A stretch of DNA of 64,000 nucleotides from an uncultured Bacteroides sp. (GTDB lineage: Bacteria > Bacteroidota > Bacteroidia > Bacteroidales > Bacteroidaceae): contig CASFPE010000013.1 in assembly GCA_949296575.1 (NCBI GenBank), positions 96,428 to 160,427 on the forward strand, written 5' to 3'. Positions 35,100 through 44,252 of this stretch are shown piece after piece. A model generated the notes under the pieces. It was not told the origin of the DNA, searched no databases, and saw only the letters and a program-made list of their open reading frames with translations. The first letter of the stretch is position 1. Each line of letters begins with the position of its first letter. Both the position numbers and the translations under genes were made by a program.

Positions 35100-37730
35100 A
35101 TGAGAATAATTGCATTTTTGCTTGCATTCTTTTGCGTCACGCATATTTATTCACAGGTTAATGATGACTTTTCAGATGGAGACCTTACGCATAATCCAGA
35201 GTGGAGAGGTGATGTTTCGAAATTCAAGGTTGATTCTAAAGGCCAGCTCAGATTGGATGATGCGGGCAAGACTGGTGAAGCATGGTTGTCCACTTCATCT
35301 TGTTTGTTGAATGGGGCGGAATGGGAATTTTATGTCCGGCTGATGTTTAATACTTCTGCTAATAATTACGCTTTGTTTTATTTGGCCTCAGAAGCCCAAG
35401 ATCTTTCGGGCGATGCTTATGTCGTCTCGGTGGGTGGGGTAGATGATAATTTGCGTTTGTTGAAAGTTAGCAATGGTGTTGCGGAAGTATTGATAGAAGG
35501 TATAGAAGACCGTATTGACGACCCTTCTCCAGAACTTTATGTAAAGGTGCATTGCGATGAAGAAGGCCGGTGGACGCTTTTTTCTCGTTTGTGTGATACA
35601 GAATACGCTTATGTTGCTGAAGGGGGTGCAGCCGACAGTCCGAATTTGGAGCCTTCTTATGCAGGTCTTCGTTGCATTTACACATCGAGCCGGAACACAG
35701 CTTTTGTTTTTGATGATATCCGTATTGCTCTTTCAGAACAGTCTGTTGATCCGGATGAACCGGACTTGCCTGTTGAACCGGATATTCCTGACCCGGATGA
35801 TATGCTTCCGCCTTCGATTGTTGCAGTTGAGGCGCTTTCGTCTTCTTCATTGCAGGTTATCTTCAGTGAACCAGTGAATATGGGATCCGGCATGTTTGCG
35901 ATCGACGGGATAGGAGAAGTTGTGTCGAGGCAGGCTGTTTCAGACCGTTCGTTGCTTCTTTCATTTGCTGCGGAGTTTTGTGATTCGGAAACTTATTATT
36001 TGTTGGCTTCAGGTGTACGGGATAAGGCAGGCAATGTAATGGCCGATACTCAAGTTTCATTTGTATATTACGACCCTGATTTGCAAACAGTAGGTTTTGG
36101 AGATGTCATTTTCAATGAAGTAATGGCCGACCCTGAAGGGGCGGCAAACTTGCCGGAAGTGGAGTATGTGGAGTTGTATAACCGTATGGAACGCCCGGTA
36201 AGCTTGAATCGTTGGATGTTTCATTATGGCAATCGTTCTTATGAAATATCTGGAGGAATAATTCCTGCGAATGGCTATGCTGTATTGTGCCACACGAAAT
36301 ATGTCGATGAATGGAAAGATATTGTGCCAATTGGCATCAAGTCTTTTCCTGTTTTGGCCAATACAGGAAAGATGCTATGGTTAGAAGATGCCCGTGGCAA
36401 TCTGATAGCATGGTTAGAGTATTCGGACGATTGGTATGCAGATGAGTTCAAGGAAGATGGCGGTTTTTCATTGGAATGTGTGGACGTATCCAATCTTTCG
36501 AATGATTCTGCTAATTGGAAGGCATCAGTTGACCCTTCAGGCGGAACACCAGGACGGGTCAATTCAGTTCAAGGCGAATGCGTGGATGTGCAAGAGCCGG
36601 AAATTGCTTATGCTTATTTTCATGCACCCGACACGCTTGTGGTTCGTTTCACAAAACCTATGTTGCCGTCTTCATTGTCTGTTGCAGACAATTACACTGT
36701 TTATAGCGGCGATGCTTCCATTGTTTGTGCCTTTCCTTCTGTTCCTGATGCCCGGCAAGTATCTCTTGCCCTTTCCGACAGCCTGCGGCGAGGGGATGTG
36801 TTCGAGGTGGAGTTGCAGGATGTGGAAGATATCTCTGGCTATGCGTTGTCGGGTGTCACGTCTGTTCGTTTAGGCTTGCCGGAAAATGCGTCTTCAGGGG
36901 ATGTATGCTTCAATGAGGTATTGTTTAATCCTTTTCCTGGTGGTAGCGATTATGTGGAATTGTATAATGTATCTGATAAATACGTGGATTTAAGCAGTTT
37001 GTTTTTCACTACCCGTAAGGAGGATGGCGGCTATGCTGAACGTTCGCTTCTTTCTGATTTGCCGGTGGCAATCGGTCCGGGATGTTATTTTTGCTTTACA
37101 GAAAACAGGGCATCTTTGTTGGCGCAGTATGCCAGCGAGGTTCCTTCAGCCGTATGGGAAGCCGGTTTGCCTTCTTTGCCGGATGATGAGGGAAATGTTG
37201 TGCTGGTGAATGCAGAAGGCATGGTAATCGACGAGATGTCATATACAGAGAAGATGCACACGGCGTTGATGAAAGATCCGGAAGGAGTGTCATTGGAGAA
37301 AATCAATCCGTTGCTTTCTTCGCTTCAGCCGGGGAGTTGGGCGTCGGCATCTACTTCTTCCGGAGGAGGAACACCTGGATATGCCAACTCGCAATACCGG
37401 GATCTTTCAGATGATTCTCGGGAGCAATTTTGGTTAGAGGATGATTCTTTCTCTCCCAATGGTGATGGTTTTAGCGATGAACTGGTTATTGGCTATAATG
37501 TGCCGGATGCAGATGCGCAAGCCGACATCCGTGTTTATGACACATCTGGCAGGCTGGTTCGCTTGCTCGCAGAGAATTGTCGTTTGGAGCCACAAGGCGT
37601 TTTCGTTTGGGACGGGCGTTGTGAGGATGGGGCGTTGGCACGCTGGGGAATTTATATTGTGTATGTGGAGGTATACACGCCTTCCGGCAAAAGGAAATGT
37701 TACAAGATGGCTTGTGCCGTTACGGGTTGA
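35100..37730 (+). CDS. Lamin-tail-domain exported protein with gliding/FlgD-type C-terminus
   Basis: 876 residues from ATG 35,100, where a normal signal peptide begins (MRIIAFLLAFFCVTHIYSQ); the frame is open further upstream but without a plausible start. Parts: an N-terminal jellyroll-like domain (about 20-215), an Asp/Pro-rich linker, an Ig-like domain (about 237-325), a lamin-tail domain (about 331-470, VIFNEVMADPEG), a second Ig-like domain, a second lamin-tail domain (about 597-735, VCFNEVLFNPF), and a C-terminal domain starting FSPNGDGFSDELVIGY, the pattern of gliding-motility/T9SS type B or FlgD-like ends. It should be secreted through T9SS. Lamin-tail proteins in Bacteroidota are often nuclease- or surface-associated; no catalytic domain is seen here. 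Confidence 0.88.
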   Translation: MRIIAFLLAFFCVTHIYSQVNDDFSDGDLTHNPEWRGDVSKFKVDSKGQLRLDDAGKTGEAWLSTSSCLLNGAEWEFYVRLMFNTSANNYALFYLASEAQDLSGDAYVVSVGGVDDNLRLLKVSNGVAEVLIEGIEDRIDDPSPELYVKVHCDEEGRWTLFSRLCDTEYAYVAEGGAADSPNLEPSYAGLRCIYTSSRNTAFVFDDIRIALSEQSVDPDEPDLPVEPDIPDPDDMLPPSIVAVEALSSSSLQVIFSEPVNMGSGMFAIDGIGEVVSRQAVSDRSLLLSFAAEFCDSETYYLLASGVRDKAGNVMADTQVSFVYYDPDLQTVGFGDVIFNEVMADPEGAANLPEVEYVELYNRMERPVSLNRWMFHYGNRSYEISGGIIPANGYAVLCHTKYVDEWKDIVPIGIKSFPVLANTGKMLWLEDARGNLIAWLEYSDDWYADEFKEDGGFSLECVDVSNLSNDSANWKASVDPSGGTPGRVNSVQGECVDVQEPEIAYAYFHAPDTLVVRFTKPMLPSSLSVADNYTVYSGDASIVCAFPSVPDARQVSLALSDSLRRGDVFEVELQDVEDISGYALSGVTSVRLGLPENASSGDVCFNEVLFNPFPGGSDYVELYNVSDKYVDLSSLFFTTRKEDGGYAERSLLSDLPVAIGPGCYFCFTENRASLLAQYASEVPSAVWEAGLPSLPDDEGNVVLVNAEGMVIDEMSYTEKMHTALMKDPEGVSLEKINPLLSSLQPGSWASASTSSGGGTPGYANSQYRDLSDDSREQFWLEDDSFSPNGDGFSDELVIGYNVPDADAQADIRVYDTSGRLVRLLAENCRLEPQGVFVWDGRCEDGALARWGIYIVYVEVYTPSGKRKCYKMACAVTG

Positions 37731-37735
37731 GTTTC

Positions 37736-39031
37736 TTACAGGTAGTCGGCGATTTGCGCCATTTTCATGCTGTTTGACCCTTTGATTAGAATCCAATAGC
37801 CTTTCGGTGCATTTTTCTTAAGTTCTTGAATCAAGGCAGAAGTATCGGGGAAAGTGTTGAAAGAACTTGTGGTGGACTGGAATTGGTCGCCTACGAGAAT
37901 AGTTTTTTCAAAATGGCATTCCACCAGATAGTCAACAATCTTCTGATGTTCGGTTTGGCTGTCTGCGCCTAACTCTTTCATGTCGCCAAGGATTGCCATT
38001 TTGTGTTCGGCAGCGATGTGGCGGAAGTTCTGCAAAGCCGCCATCATGCTGGTCGGATTGGCATTGTAGGCATCGATGATAAGCTGGTTGCGGTTCGTGT
38101 TTTTCAATTGTGAGCGGTTATTTTGAGGTACATAACCAGTTAATGCACGGCTGATGGCATCGGGAGTGATATTGAAATAGGTGCCGATGGCGATTGCAGC
38201 AAGCACGTTTTCCAAATTGTAGCTGCCGATTAAGTTGGTCTGCACAGGATGATAGCTGCTTTCTCCCTCATGTTTCCATTCAAGGCAGAGGCATGGGCTG
38301 CAGTTTGTCATGTGGCCTTCTACGTAAAGCCCTTTTGTTTGTCCGTATCTGGCGGTGTGCAATCCTTTGGCGGCTTTTAGCAGAACCGCATTTTCATTGC
38401 AGACAAAAGCGGTTGCATGTTTCCGCGTCCGCAGGAAATCGTATAATTCTCCTTTGGTTCGCACCACATTTTCGAACGAGCCGAAGCCTTCCAAATGTGC
38501 TTTGCCTACATTGGTGATGATGCCGTAGTCAGGTTCTGCAATTTCCGCCAATTCTTTGATGTCGCCGGGGTGGCTGGCTCCCATTTCGATGATTGCCATT
38601 TCGTGTGCAGGGTTGAGGCGGAGCAATGTGAGAGGCACGCCGATATGGTTGTTCAGGTTTCCTTGTGTGTAAAGCAGGTTGTATCGGGTGGACAAGACAG
38701 CAGCGGTCAGTTCTTTGGTAGTGGTCTTTCCATTTGTTCCAGTGATGCCAATCACGGGGACATTCATTTGCCGGCGGTGATAGTTGGCTAATTGTTGCAA
38801 TGTTTTCAGGCAGTTTTCTACAAGAATGGTTTTTCCTGAACTGTCAGCATGTTGTGGTTCATCTACGATGGCATAAGCACATCCTTTCTCCAAAGCCTGT
38901 TGGGCAAAAGCGTTCCCGTTGAATGTATTGCCTTTCAAGGCGATGAAGATGGATCCGGGCAGGCAATTGCGGGTGTCTGTCGTGATAGCCGGGTGTTTTA
39001 AGAATCGTTTATATAGTTCCTTTATTTCCAT
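37736..39031 (-). CDS. murF: UDP-N-acetylmuramoyl-tripeptide--D-alanyl-D-alanine ligase
   Basis: 431 residues from ATG 39,031 (MEIKELYK); a longer frame upstream is not needed. MurF adds D-Ala-D-Ala to UDP-MurNAc-tripeptide in peptidoglycan synthesis. Mur ligase features are the ATP loop GITGTNGKTTTKELTAAV, QGNLNNHIGVPLTLL, EMGASHPGDI, the carbamylated-Lys region, LIGSYNLENVLAAIAIG and DAYNANPTSMMAAL. It is convergent with the preceding gene with only 5 bp between stops, and no separate terminator is seen there. A TATCTTTG promoter element is at 39,066-39,059. It stands outside a mur cluster. Confidence 0.97.
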   Translation of the reverse strand: MEIKELYKRFLKHPAITTDTRNCLPGSIFIALKGNTFNGNAFAQQALEKGCAYAIVDEPQHADSSGKTILVENCLKTLQQLANYHRRQMNVPVIGITGTNGKTTTKELTAAVLSTRYNLLYTQGNLNNHIGVPLTLLRLNPAHEMAIIEMGASHPGDIKELAEIAEPDYGIITNVGKAHLEGFGSFENVVRTKGELYDFLRTRKHATAFVCNENAVLLKAAKGLHTARYGQTKGLYVEGHMTNCSPCLCLEWKHEGESSYHPVQTNLIGSYNLENVLAAIAIGTYFNITPDAISRALTGYVPQNNRSQLKNTNRNQLIIDAYNANPTSMMAALQNFRHIAAEHKMAILGDMKELGADSQTEHQKIVDYLVECHFEKTILVGDQFQSTTSSFNTFPDTSALIQELKKNAPKGYWILIKGSNSMKMAQIADYL

Positions 39032-39058
39032 GATTATAAATGCGTTTAAATTCGGGAA

Positions 39059-39066
39059 CAAAGATA
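39059..39066 (-). promoter_or_regulatory. -7 element of murF
   Basis: TATCTTTG on the minus strand, 28 bases upstream of the start codon. Confidence 0.5.
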
Positions 39067-39130
39067 CTCGTTCTTTGGTTCAAACCGTAAAATAAACAGG
39101 CGAAAAGTTCGGAATCTGTGATATTGTGCG

Positions 39131-39138
39131 TACATTTG
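39131..39138 (+). promoter_or_regulatory. -7 element of folP
   Basis: TACATTTG with TTCG 19 bp upstream. Its position rules out the GTG at 39,126 as the folP start. Confidence 0.6.
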
Positions 39139-39152
39139 CCTCATTAAATGTG

Positions 39153-40001
39153 ATGGGAAGCATGTGGGTGCCTGAATATATCAACGTGAAAGGCCGTTTG
39201 ATGGATTTGTCAACGCCTAAGGTGATGGGAATTCTGAATATAACGCCAGACTCTTTTTATGGAGGAAGCCGTGCCTGCACGGAAGAAGCGATAGAAAGGA
39301 GAGTGCGGCGGTTGTTGGATGATGGTGCCGACATTATAGATATTGGAGGGTATTCGTCGCGCCCGTATGCAGATGATGTGCCGGAAGAAGAAGAAATGAA
39401 CCGTTTGCGCAAGGGCTTGGAGGTGATTGCCCGTGTGTCGCCGGATGCGGTGGTTTCGGTAGACACATTCCGCTCCCGTGTTGCGGCAGAATGTGTGGAG
39501 AAATACGGCGTGGCGATGATCAATGACATATCTGCTGGCGACATGGATGCCGCCATGTTGGATACGGTGGCGCGGTTGAATGTGCCTTATGTCATGATGC
39601 ATATGCAGGGTCTTCCTCAAAACATGCAGGAAGCTCCTTGTTACGGCAATGTAGAAAGGGAAGTGTTCCTTTATTTTGCCCGCAAGGTGGAAGAACTGCG
39701 TTTGCGGGGCGTGAAGGACATCATTCTTGATCCGGGCTTTGGGTTCGGTAAAACGTTGGAACAGAATTATGAACTGATGGTTCATTTAGAGGATTTCCGT
39801 TTGTTCGGCTTGCCGTTGTTGGTGGGCGTTTCCAGGAAATCAATGATATACAAATTGTTGGGGAAAAGCCCGGAGGAAGCGTTGAATGGCACTACTGTTT
39901 TGAACACGGTGGCATTGCTTGCCGGTGCAAGCATTCTTCGGGTTCACGATGTGCGCGAGGCGGTGGAAGCCGTCTCTATTGTTTGTAAAATGAAAAAATA
40001 A
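39153..40001 (+). CDS. folP: Dihydropteroate synthase
   Basis: About 282 residues. The enzyme joins p-aminobenzoate to dihydropterin pyrophosphate in folate synthesis and is the sulfonamide target. Motifs: VMGILNITPDSFYGG (pterin/phosphate loop), GADIIDIGGYSSRP, VSVDTFRS, MINDISAG, DPGFGFGKTLEQN, VGVSRKSMI and the C-terminal RVHDVREAVEA. The start is chosen at ATG 39,153 (39,162 is equally possible) because the promoter element at 39,131-39,138 precedes it. The cdaA gene follows after 13 bp, the usual order in Bacteroidales. Confidence 0.96.
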   Translation: MGSMWVPEYINVKGRLMDLSTPKVMGILNITPDSFYGGSRACTEEAIERRVRRLLDDGADIIDIGGYSSRPYADDVPEEEEMNRLRKGLEVIARVSPDAVVSVDTFRSRVAAECVEKYGVAMINDISAGDMDAAMLDTVARLNVPYVMMHMQGLPQNMQEAPCYGNVEREVFLYFARKVEELRLRGVKDIILDPGFGFGKTLEQNYELMVHLEDFRLFGLPLLVGVSRKSMIYKLLGKSPEEALNGTTVLNTVALLAGASILRVHDVREAVEAVSIVCKMKK

Positions 40002-40014
40002 TCGTCTTGTAGTT

Positions 40015-40791
40015 ATGTTTATAGAATTCGGCATAAAGGATTTCATTGATGTTTTTCTGGTCGCTTTTCTTTTGTATTACACCTACAAATTGATGAAAAC
40101 ATCCGGCTCCATCAATGTGTTTTTTGGAATCTTGGTGTTTGTGCTGATTTGGCTGGTTGTTTCCCAGATTTTGGAGATGAGGCTGCTGGGGTCTATATTC
40201 GATAAATTGGTCAGTGTGGGTGTCATTGCCTTGATTGTGCTGTTCCAAGATGAGATACGCCGCTTCCTTCTGACTTTGGGTTCCCATAAACGGGTTAGTG
40301 CGTTGATTCGTTTCCTTACGGGCAATAGGGGAGACAGTTCGGACAAGGCAGAGATGATGCCGGTTGTCATGGCTTGCCTGAACATGAGCAAGCAGAAAGT
40401 CGGCGCATTGATTGTCTTTGAACGGAACATTCCTTTGGAGAACATCGTGCGCACTGGGGATGTCATCAATGCGAACATTAACCAGCGTTTGATAGAGAAT
40501 ATTTTTTTCAAGAACAGTCCTTTGCACGATGGCGCGATGGTCATCAGCCACCAGCGCATCAAGGCCGCCGGATGTATCTTGCCGGTTTCCCACAGTTTGG
40601 ACATACCCAAAGAATTGGGTTTGCGCCATCGTGCGGCGTTAGGCATTTCGCAGGAGACGGACGCATGTGCCGTGATTGTTTCCGAAGAAACGGGAGGCAT
40701 CTCTGTGGCTTATGGGGGAAGCTTCCACTTGAATCTCACAGCAGAAGAGCTGGAACGCATTTTGACGAAAGAAGACAGCCGTTTGGTTTAG
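40015..40791 (+). CDS. cdaA: Diadenylate cyclase CdaA
   Basis: 258 residues. It makes the second messenger c-di-AMP from two ATP. Three N-terminal membrane helices (about 8-75) precede the DAC domain (about 95-245). The DAC signature DGA (SPLHDGAMVIS) and RHR (LGLRHRAALGIS) motifs are intact, and SEETGGISVAYGG follows. It sits directly after folP. c-di-AMP controls cell-wall and osmotic balance; no potassium transporter or effector is in this window. No CdaR-like regulator gene follows, unlike in Firmicutes. Confidence 0.96.
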   Translation: MFIEFGIKDFIDVFLVAFLLYYTYKLMKTSGSINVFFGILVFVLIWLVVSQILEMRLLGSIFDKLVSVGVIALIVLFQDEIRRFLLTLGSHKRVSALIRFLTGNRGDSSDKAEMMPVVMACLNMSKQKVGALIVFERNIPLENIVRTGDVINANINQRLIENIFFKNSPLHDGAMVISHQRIKAAGCILPVSHSLDIPKELGLRHRAALGISQETDACAVIVSEETGGISVAYGGSFHLNLTAEELERILTKEDSRLV

Positions 40792-40954
40792 CGGCATCCA
40801 TGGGGCAGGGCTTGGCGCAGCGGGTGTAATAGATTTAGAGTGGAATGCTTTGGAACGGATGGTGGATGAAATGAATTGCCTTGTTTTTGGATTATTTTAT
40901 GGTTCTTCTTGAAAATAAATCAGATTTTGCAATGTTCATATAGCAAAAAAGGCG

Positions 40955-40962
40955 TATTTTTG
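40955..40962 (+). promoter_or_regulatory. -7 element of pta-ackA
   Basis: TATTTTTG, 51 bases before pta; a TTTG at 40,926-40,929 is spaced 25 bp, longer than ideal. Confidence 0.5.
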
Positions 40963-41013
40963 TCGCATAAAATTCAAGGGGAATTGTATTGTTAATATAT
41001 AAATAAATCTACT

Positions 41014-42030
41014 ATGGACTTAATGAATGAGATTGTGGAGCGTGCGAAAGCGAACCGCCAACGCATTGTTCTCCCGGAAGGAACAGAAGAACGCACATTG
41101 ACTGCCGCTGACAGGGCTTTGGCTGATGGTGTTGCAGATTTGATTATTTTGGGCAAGCCGGAAGAAATCAAGGCACTTGCCGAAAAGTTGGACTTGAAAA
41201 ATATCGATAAGGCGACGATTATCGATCCTGAGGATCATCCGAAGAAAGAGGAATATGCACAGCTTCTGGCCGAACTTCGCAAGAAGAAAGGCATGACGAT
41301 TGAAGAAGCCCGCAAGTTGGTACTCGACCCCTTGTATTTGGGTTGTCTGATTATCAAGTCGGGAGATGCTGACGGGCAACTGGCCGGCGCCCGCAATACG
41401 ACGGGCAACGTGCTTCGTCCGGCTCTGCAAATCATCAAGACTGCGCCGGGCATCACTTGCGTGTCGGGCGGCATGCTGTTGATTACGAAAGCGAAGCAAT
41501 ACGGCGAGAATGGCGTGTTGGTCATCGGCGATGTGGCTGTCACTCCGGCTCCGGATGCCGACCAATTGTCGCAGATTGCTGTTTGCACCGCTCGCACGGC
41601 CATGGCTGTTGCCGGTTTCGCAGAGCCGAGAGTGGCCATGTTGAGCTTCTCCACGAAAGGCTCAGCAAAGCATGAAGTGGTCGACAAGGTAGTGGAAGCC
41701 ACCCGTTTGGCAAAAGAACTGGATCCTTCATTGAAAATCGACGGCGAATTGCAGGCCGATGCAGCGTTGGTTCCGTCTGTCGGTTCCAGCAAAGCTCCGG
41801 GTTCTGCCATAGCCGGGCATGCCAACGTGCTGGTGTTCCCGAATCTGGAAGTAGGCAACATTGCCTACAAGATGGTGCAACGCTTGGGCGATGCCGAAGC
41901 CATTGGCCCGATCCTTCAGGGAATCGCCCGCCCGGTCAACGACCTGTCACGCGGTTGTTCGGTGGACGACGTATATAAGATGATTGCCATTACGGCCAAC
42001 CAAGCGATTGCTGCAAAGAATCAAAAGTAA
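41014..42030 (+). CDS. pta: Phosphate acetyltransferase
   Basis: 338 residues, the short single-domain form. It converts acetyl-CoA and phosphate to acetyl phosphate and works with acetate kinase to make ATP and acetate during fermentation. Family blocks: RIVLPEGTEERTLTAADRAL, GQLAGARNTTGNVLRPAL, KTAPGITCVSGGMLLI, AMLSFSTKGSAKHEVV and the C-terminal GPILQGIARPVNDLSRGC. The ackA gene follows after 5 bp, so they are one operon. Confidence 0.97.
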   Translation: MDLMNEIVERAKANRQRIVLPEGTEERTLTAADRALADGVADLIILGKPEEIKALAEKLDLKNIDKATIIDPEDHPKKEEYAQLLAELRKKKGMTIEEARKLVLDPLYLGCLIIKSGDADGQLAGARNTTGNVLRPALQIIKTAPGITCVSGGMLLITKAKQYGENGVLVIGDVAVTPAPDADQLSQIAVCTARTAMAVAGFAEPRVAMLSFSTKGSAKHEVVDKVVEATRLAKELDPSLKIDGELQADAALVPSVGSSKAPGSAIAGHANVLVFPNLEVGNIAYKMVQRLGDAEAIGPILQGIARPVNDLSRGCSVDDVYKMIAITANQAIAAKNQK

Positions 42031-42035
42031 GGATT

Positions 42036-43241
42036 ATGAAGATATTGGTATTGAATTGCGGCAGCTCGTCCATCAAGTACAAGCTGTTCGACATGGACTC
42101 TAAGGAGGTGATAGCCCAAGGCGGCATTGAGAAAATCGGTTTGAAAGGCTCTTTCTTGAAATTGACCTTGCCTGATGGCGAGAAGAAAATCTTGGAGAAA
42201 GACATTCCTGAGCATACCGTGGGGATAGAGTTTATCCTCAACACTTTGGTAAGCCCTGAGTATGGTGCCATCCGTTCGCTGAACGAAATCAATGCCGTGG
42301 GCCATCGTGTGGTGCATGGCGGCGAACGCTTCAGCGAATCGGTGCTGATTGACAAGGAAGTGATTGGCATGATTGTGGCTTGCAACGACTTGGCTCCGCT
42401 GCATAATCCGGCTAACTTGAAGGGCATTAATGCCGTGGCGGCTATTTTGCCCGATGTGCCTCAAGTGGCTGTTTTCGATACGGCGTTCCATCAGACGATG
42501 CCCGATTATGCCTACATGTATGCCATTCCTCATGAACTCTATGAGAAATACGGCGTCCGCCGTTATGGCTTCCACGGCACATCCCATCGCTATGTTTCGC
42601 AAAGGGTCTGCAAGTTCTTGAATGTAAGCCCCATCGGCACGCGCATCATCACGTGCCACATTGGCAACGGCGGTTCCGTGTCAGCCATCAAAGACGGGCA
42701 ATGCATGGACACGTCCATGGGATTGACCCCGTTGGAAGGCTTGATGATGGGTACGCGCAGCGGCGACATCGATGCCGGCGCCGTCACTTTCATCATGGAT
42801 AAGGAAGGGCTTACCACGACCGGCATGTCCAACTTGTTGAACAAGAAGTCCGGGGTGTTGGGCGTTTCCGGCGTTTCAAGCGACATGCGCGAACTGGATG
42901 CCGCTTGCCAGGCAGGCAATCCAAGGGCATTGTTGGCCGAGAAGATGTATTATTACCGCATCAAGAAATACATCGGCGCTTATGCCGCAGCCTTAGGAGG
43001 CGTGGACATCATCGTGTTCACCGGCGGGGTAGGTGAGAACCAAGCCCTTTGCCGTCAGGAAGTGTGCAGCGGCCTTGGCTTCATGGGCATTGAAATCGAC
43101 AAGGAGGTCAACAACAAAGTCCGTGGCGTGGAAGCCGTTGTTTCCACACCGGCATCTAAAGCGAAAGTAGTCGTGATTCCCACCGATGAGGAACTGATGA
43201 TTGCTTCCGACACGATGGCCATTCTGAACGAACGGAAGTAA
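42036..43241 (+). CDS. ackA: Acetate kinase
   Basis: 401 residues. It transfers phosphate from acetyl phosphate to ADP. Signatures of the ASKHA fold: N-terminal ILVLNCGSSSIKYKLFDM, VGHRVVHGGERF, FDTAFHQTMP with the catalytic Asp, YGFHGTSHRYVSQR, CHIGNGGSVSAIKDG, MGLTPLEGLMMGTRSGD and VFTGGVGENQALCR. Full length. It ends before a terminator and the toxin-antitoxin region. Confidence 0.98.
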   Translation: MKILVLNCGSSSIKYKLFDMDSKEVIAQGGIEKIGLKGSFLKLTLPDGEKKILEKDIPEHTVGIEFILNTLVSPEYGAIRSLNEINAVGHRVVHGGERFSESVLIDKEVIGMIVACNDLAPLHNPANLKGINAVAAILPDVPQVAVFDTAFHQTMPDYAYMYAIPHELYEKYGVRRYGFHGTSHRYVSQRVCKFLNVSPIGTRIITCHIGNGGSVSAIKDGQCMDTSMGLTPLEGLMMGTRSGDIDAGAVTFIMDKEGLTTTGMSNLLNKKSGVLGVSGVSSDMRELDAACQAGNPRALLAEKMYYYRIKKYIGAYAAALGGVDIIVFTGGVGENQALCRQEVCSGLGFMGIEIDKEVNNKVRGVEAVVSTPASKAKVVVIPTDEELMIASDTMAILNERK

Positions 43242-43263
43242 CGTTTTTAGATTGAATGAACAA

Positions 43264-43311
43264 GAGCCATGTCAAGCCGTGGGATGCGGCAAGGCATGGC
43301 TTTGTTTTTTT
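43264..43311 (+). terminator. Terminator of pta-ackA
   Basis: Imperfect hairpin with outer stem AGCCATG/CATGGCT (43,265-43,271 with 43,295-43,301), inner GCC/GGC pairing, then a T-run. Confidence 0.75.
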
Positions 43312-43355
43312 GATGGTTGCAGGGGCATTCCTACGAGGCTATGGCGAGCCTGCTT

Positions 43356-43421
43356 TAGATGAATTGCAGGTAATTGCTCCTGTTCACCACATGGTATTCC
43401 GCATGCAGATAAGCTGTTTGA
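43356..43421 (-). pseudogene. Remnant of the 3' end of the DUF4143 ATPase gene
   Basis: On the minus strand it encodes the same 16 C-terminal residues as the intact gene (HAEYHVVNRSNYLQFI) followed by a stop. The 62-bp match (43,359-43,420 against 44,260-44,321) has one mismatch. Nothing else of the ATPase gene is present here. Confidence 0.85.
43359..43420. repeat. 62-bp direct repeat flanking higBA, left copy
   Basis: Matches 44,260-44,321 with one mismatch, same orientation, 901 bp apart. A shorter similarity (GCCTGCTT) extends just outside both. Confidence 0.9.
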
Positions 43422-43559
43422 TTCTGCATAGGTTCAGTTCTCTCCCTTCCGATTCGGGATTTTCGTTTATCCAGCGCGGAGAAAGTTGCTATAAAACCGC
43501 GATAATAATAGCAAGATTGAAAGGAAGTGTCAGGAAACTCAAAGAAAATCCCGGATAAA

Positions 43560-43577
43560 GTTGTATCATGATATAAC
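43560..43577. promoter_or_regulatory. Probable HigA operator
   Basis: An 18-bp palindrome with one mismatched pair (left half GTTGTATCA, right half TGATATAAC), placed just upstream of the -7 element, as expected for an autorepressing antitoxin. Confidence 0.65.
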
Positions 43578-43583
43578 TTTTCA

Positions 43584-43591
43584 TACCTTTG
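43584..43591 (+). promoter_or_regulatory. -7 element of higBA
   Basis: TACCTTTG, 4 bases before the toxin start, with TTG at 43,561-43,563. The operator overlaps the spacer. Confidence 0.7.
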
Positions 43592-43595
43592 CGCC

Positions 43596-43940
43596 ATGAG
43601 GAAGATAATTGCCTACAAGAATTATTTCAGTGGTTTTTTAGAAAAACTTTCGATGCAAGAAAAGGAGAAATTGCTGCGCTCATTGGACTTGCTCACGACG
43701 GAAGATAAAATTCCACACCATTGCGTTAAGTTTATCCGTGATGGTATATACGAATTTCGTTCAAATTACGGCAAGACGGAATTTAGGGTATTCTTCATTA
43801 ATGATGGGAATGCTATTGTTGTCTTGTTCAATGCGTTTAAGAAAAAGTCACAGAAAACACCTGAAAATGAAATAAAGAAAGCAATAAGATTAAAGGAGGA
43901 ATATTATGCAACTAAAAGAAATCAGCAAGGACATTTATGA
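43596..43940 (+). CDS. HigB-like toxin (RelE superfamily, Gp49-like)
   Basis: 114 residues. The fold pattern matches RelE/HigB ribosome-dependent mRNA nucleases of the phage-derived Gp49-like group: an N-terminal helix, FIRDGIYEFRSNYGKTEFRVFFIND (basic and aromatic catalytic surface; Arg residues at EFR and FRV), then IVVLFNAFKKKSQKTPENEI and a C-terminal helix with KAIRLKEEYY. The toxin comes before the antitoxin, the HigBA order. Its end overlaps the antitoxin start by 35 bp. Placed between two 62-bp copies of the ATPase gene end, it looks like an acquired module. Confidence 0.88.
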   Translation: MRKIIAYKNYFSGFLEKLSMQEKEKLLRSLDLLTTEDKIPHHCVKFIRDGIYEFRSNYGKTEFRVFFINDGNAIVVLFNAFKKKSQKTPENEIKKAIRLKEEYYATKRNQQGHL

Positions 43941-44211
43941 TGTCAGCGCTATGCTTGACGAAGTTTTGGGGGCGGAAGGCACTCCCGAACGCGAAAAGAA
44001 CCGTGAGAGGGCATGGGAGGAATACAATGCCCAAATATTGTTGGAAGCACGCAAGAATGCGCATCTCACGCAAGCGGAACTCGCAAAACGCATCGGTGCG
44101 GACAAAGGGTATATATCAAGAATTGAACGAGGTTTAACCGTGCCTACTGTTGCCACTCTTTATAAGATAGCTTCTGCAATGGGATTGACGGTGGAATTGC
44201 GCCCAATCTAA
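43906..44211 (+). CDS. HigA-like antitoxin, XRE helix-turn-helix
   Basis: 101 residues. The C-terminal half is an XRE/Cro HTH domain: LTQAELAKRIGADKGYISRIERGLTVPTVATLYKIASAMGL. The N-terminal half probably wraps the toxin. The start at 43,906 is fixed by a strong AAAGGAGG ribosome-binding site (43,893-43,900), rare for this group, which may raise antitoxin over toxin synthesis. It should bind the palindrome at 43,560 and repress the pair. Confidence 0.9.
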   Translation: MQLKEISKDIYDVSAMLDEVLGAEGTPEREKNRERAWEEYNAQILLEARKNAHLTQAELAKRIGADKGYISRIERGLTVPTVATLYKIASAMGLTVELRPI

Positions 44212-44252
44212 GATTTTGTTGAATTACTCATAAAGTAATATGTTTTGCCTGC

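Larger units (their letters stand above)
43242..43595. other. 354-bp gap: terminator, ATPase-end remnant, higBA promoter
   Basis: It contains the ackA terminator, a 62-bp copy of the ATPase gene end, and the promoter/operator of the toxin-antitoxin pair. The forward frame 43,256-43,558 crosses the terminator and the remnant and is not considered real. Confidence 0.75.

Noticed and set aside
43256..43558. A 100-codon frame after ackA
   Set aside because: It runs through the ackA terminator and the antisense side of the ATPase remnant.
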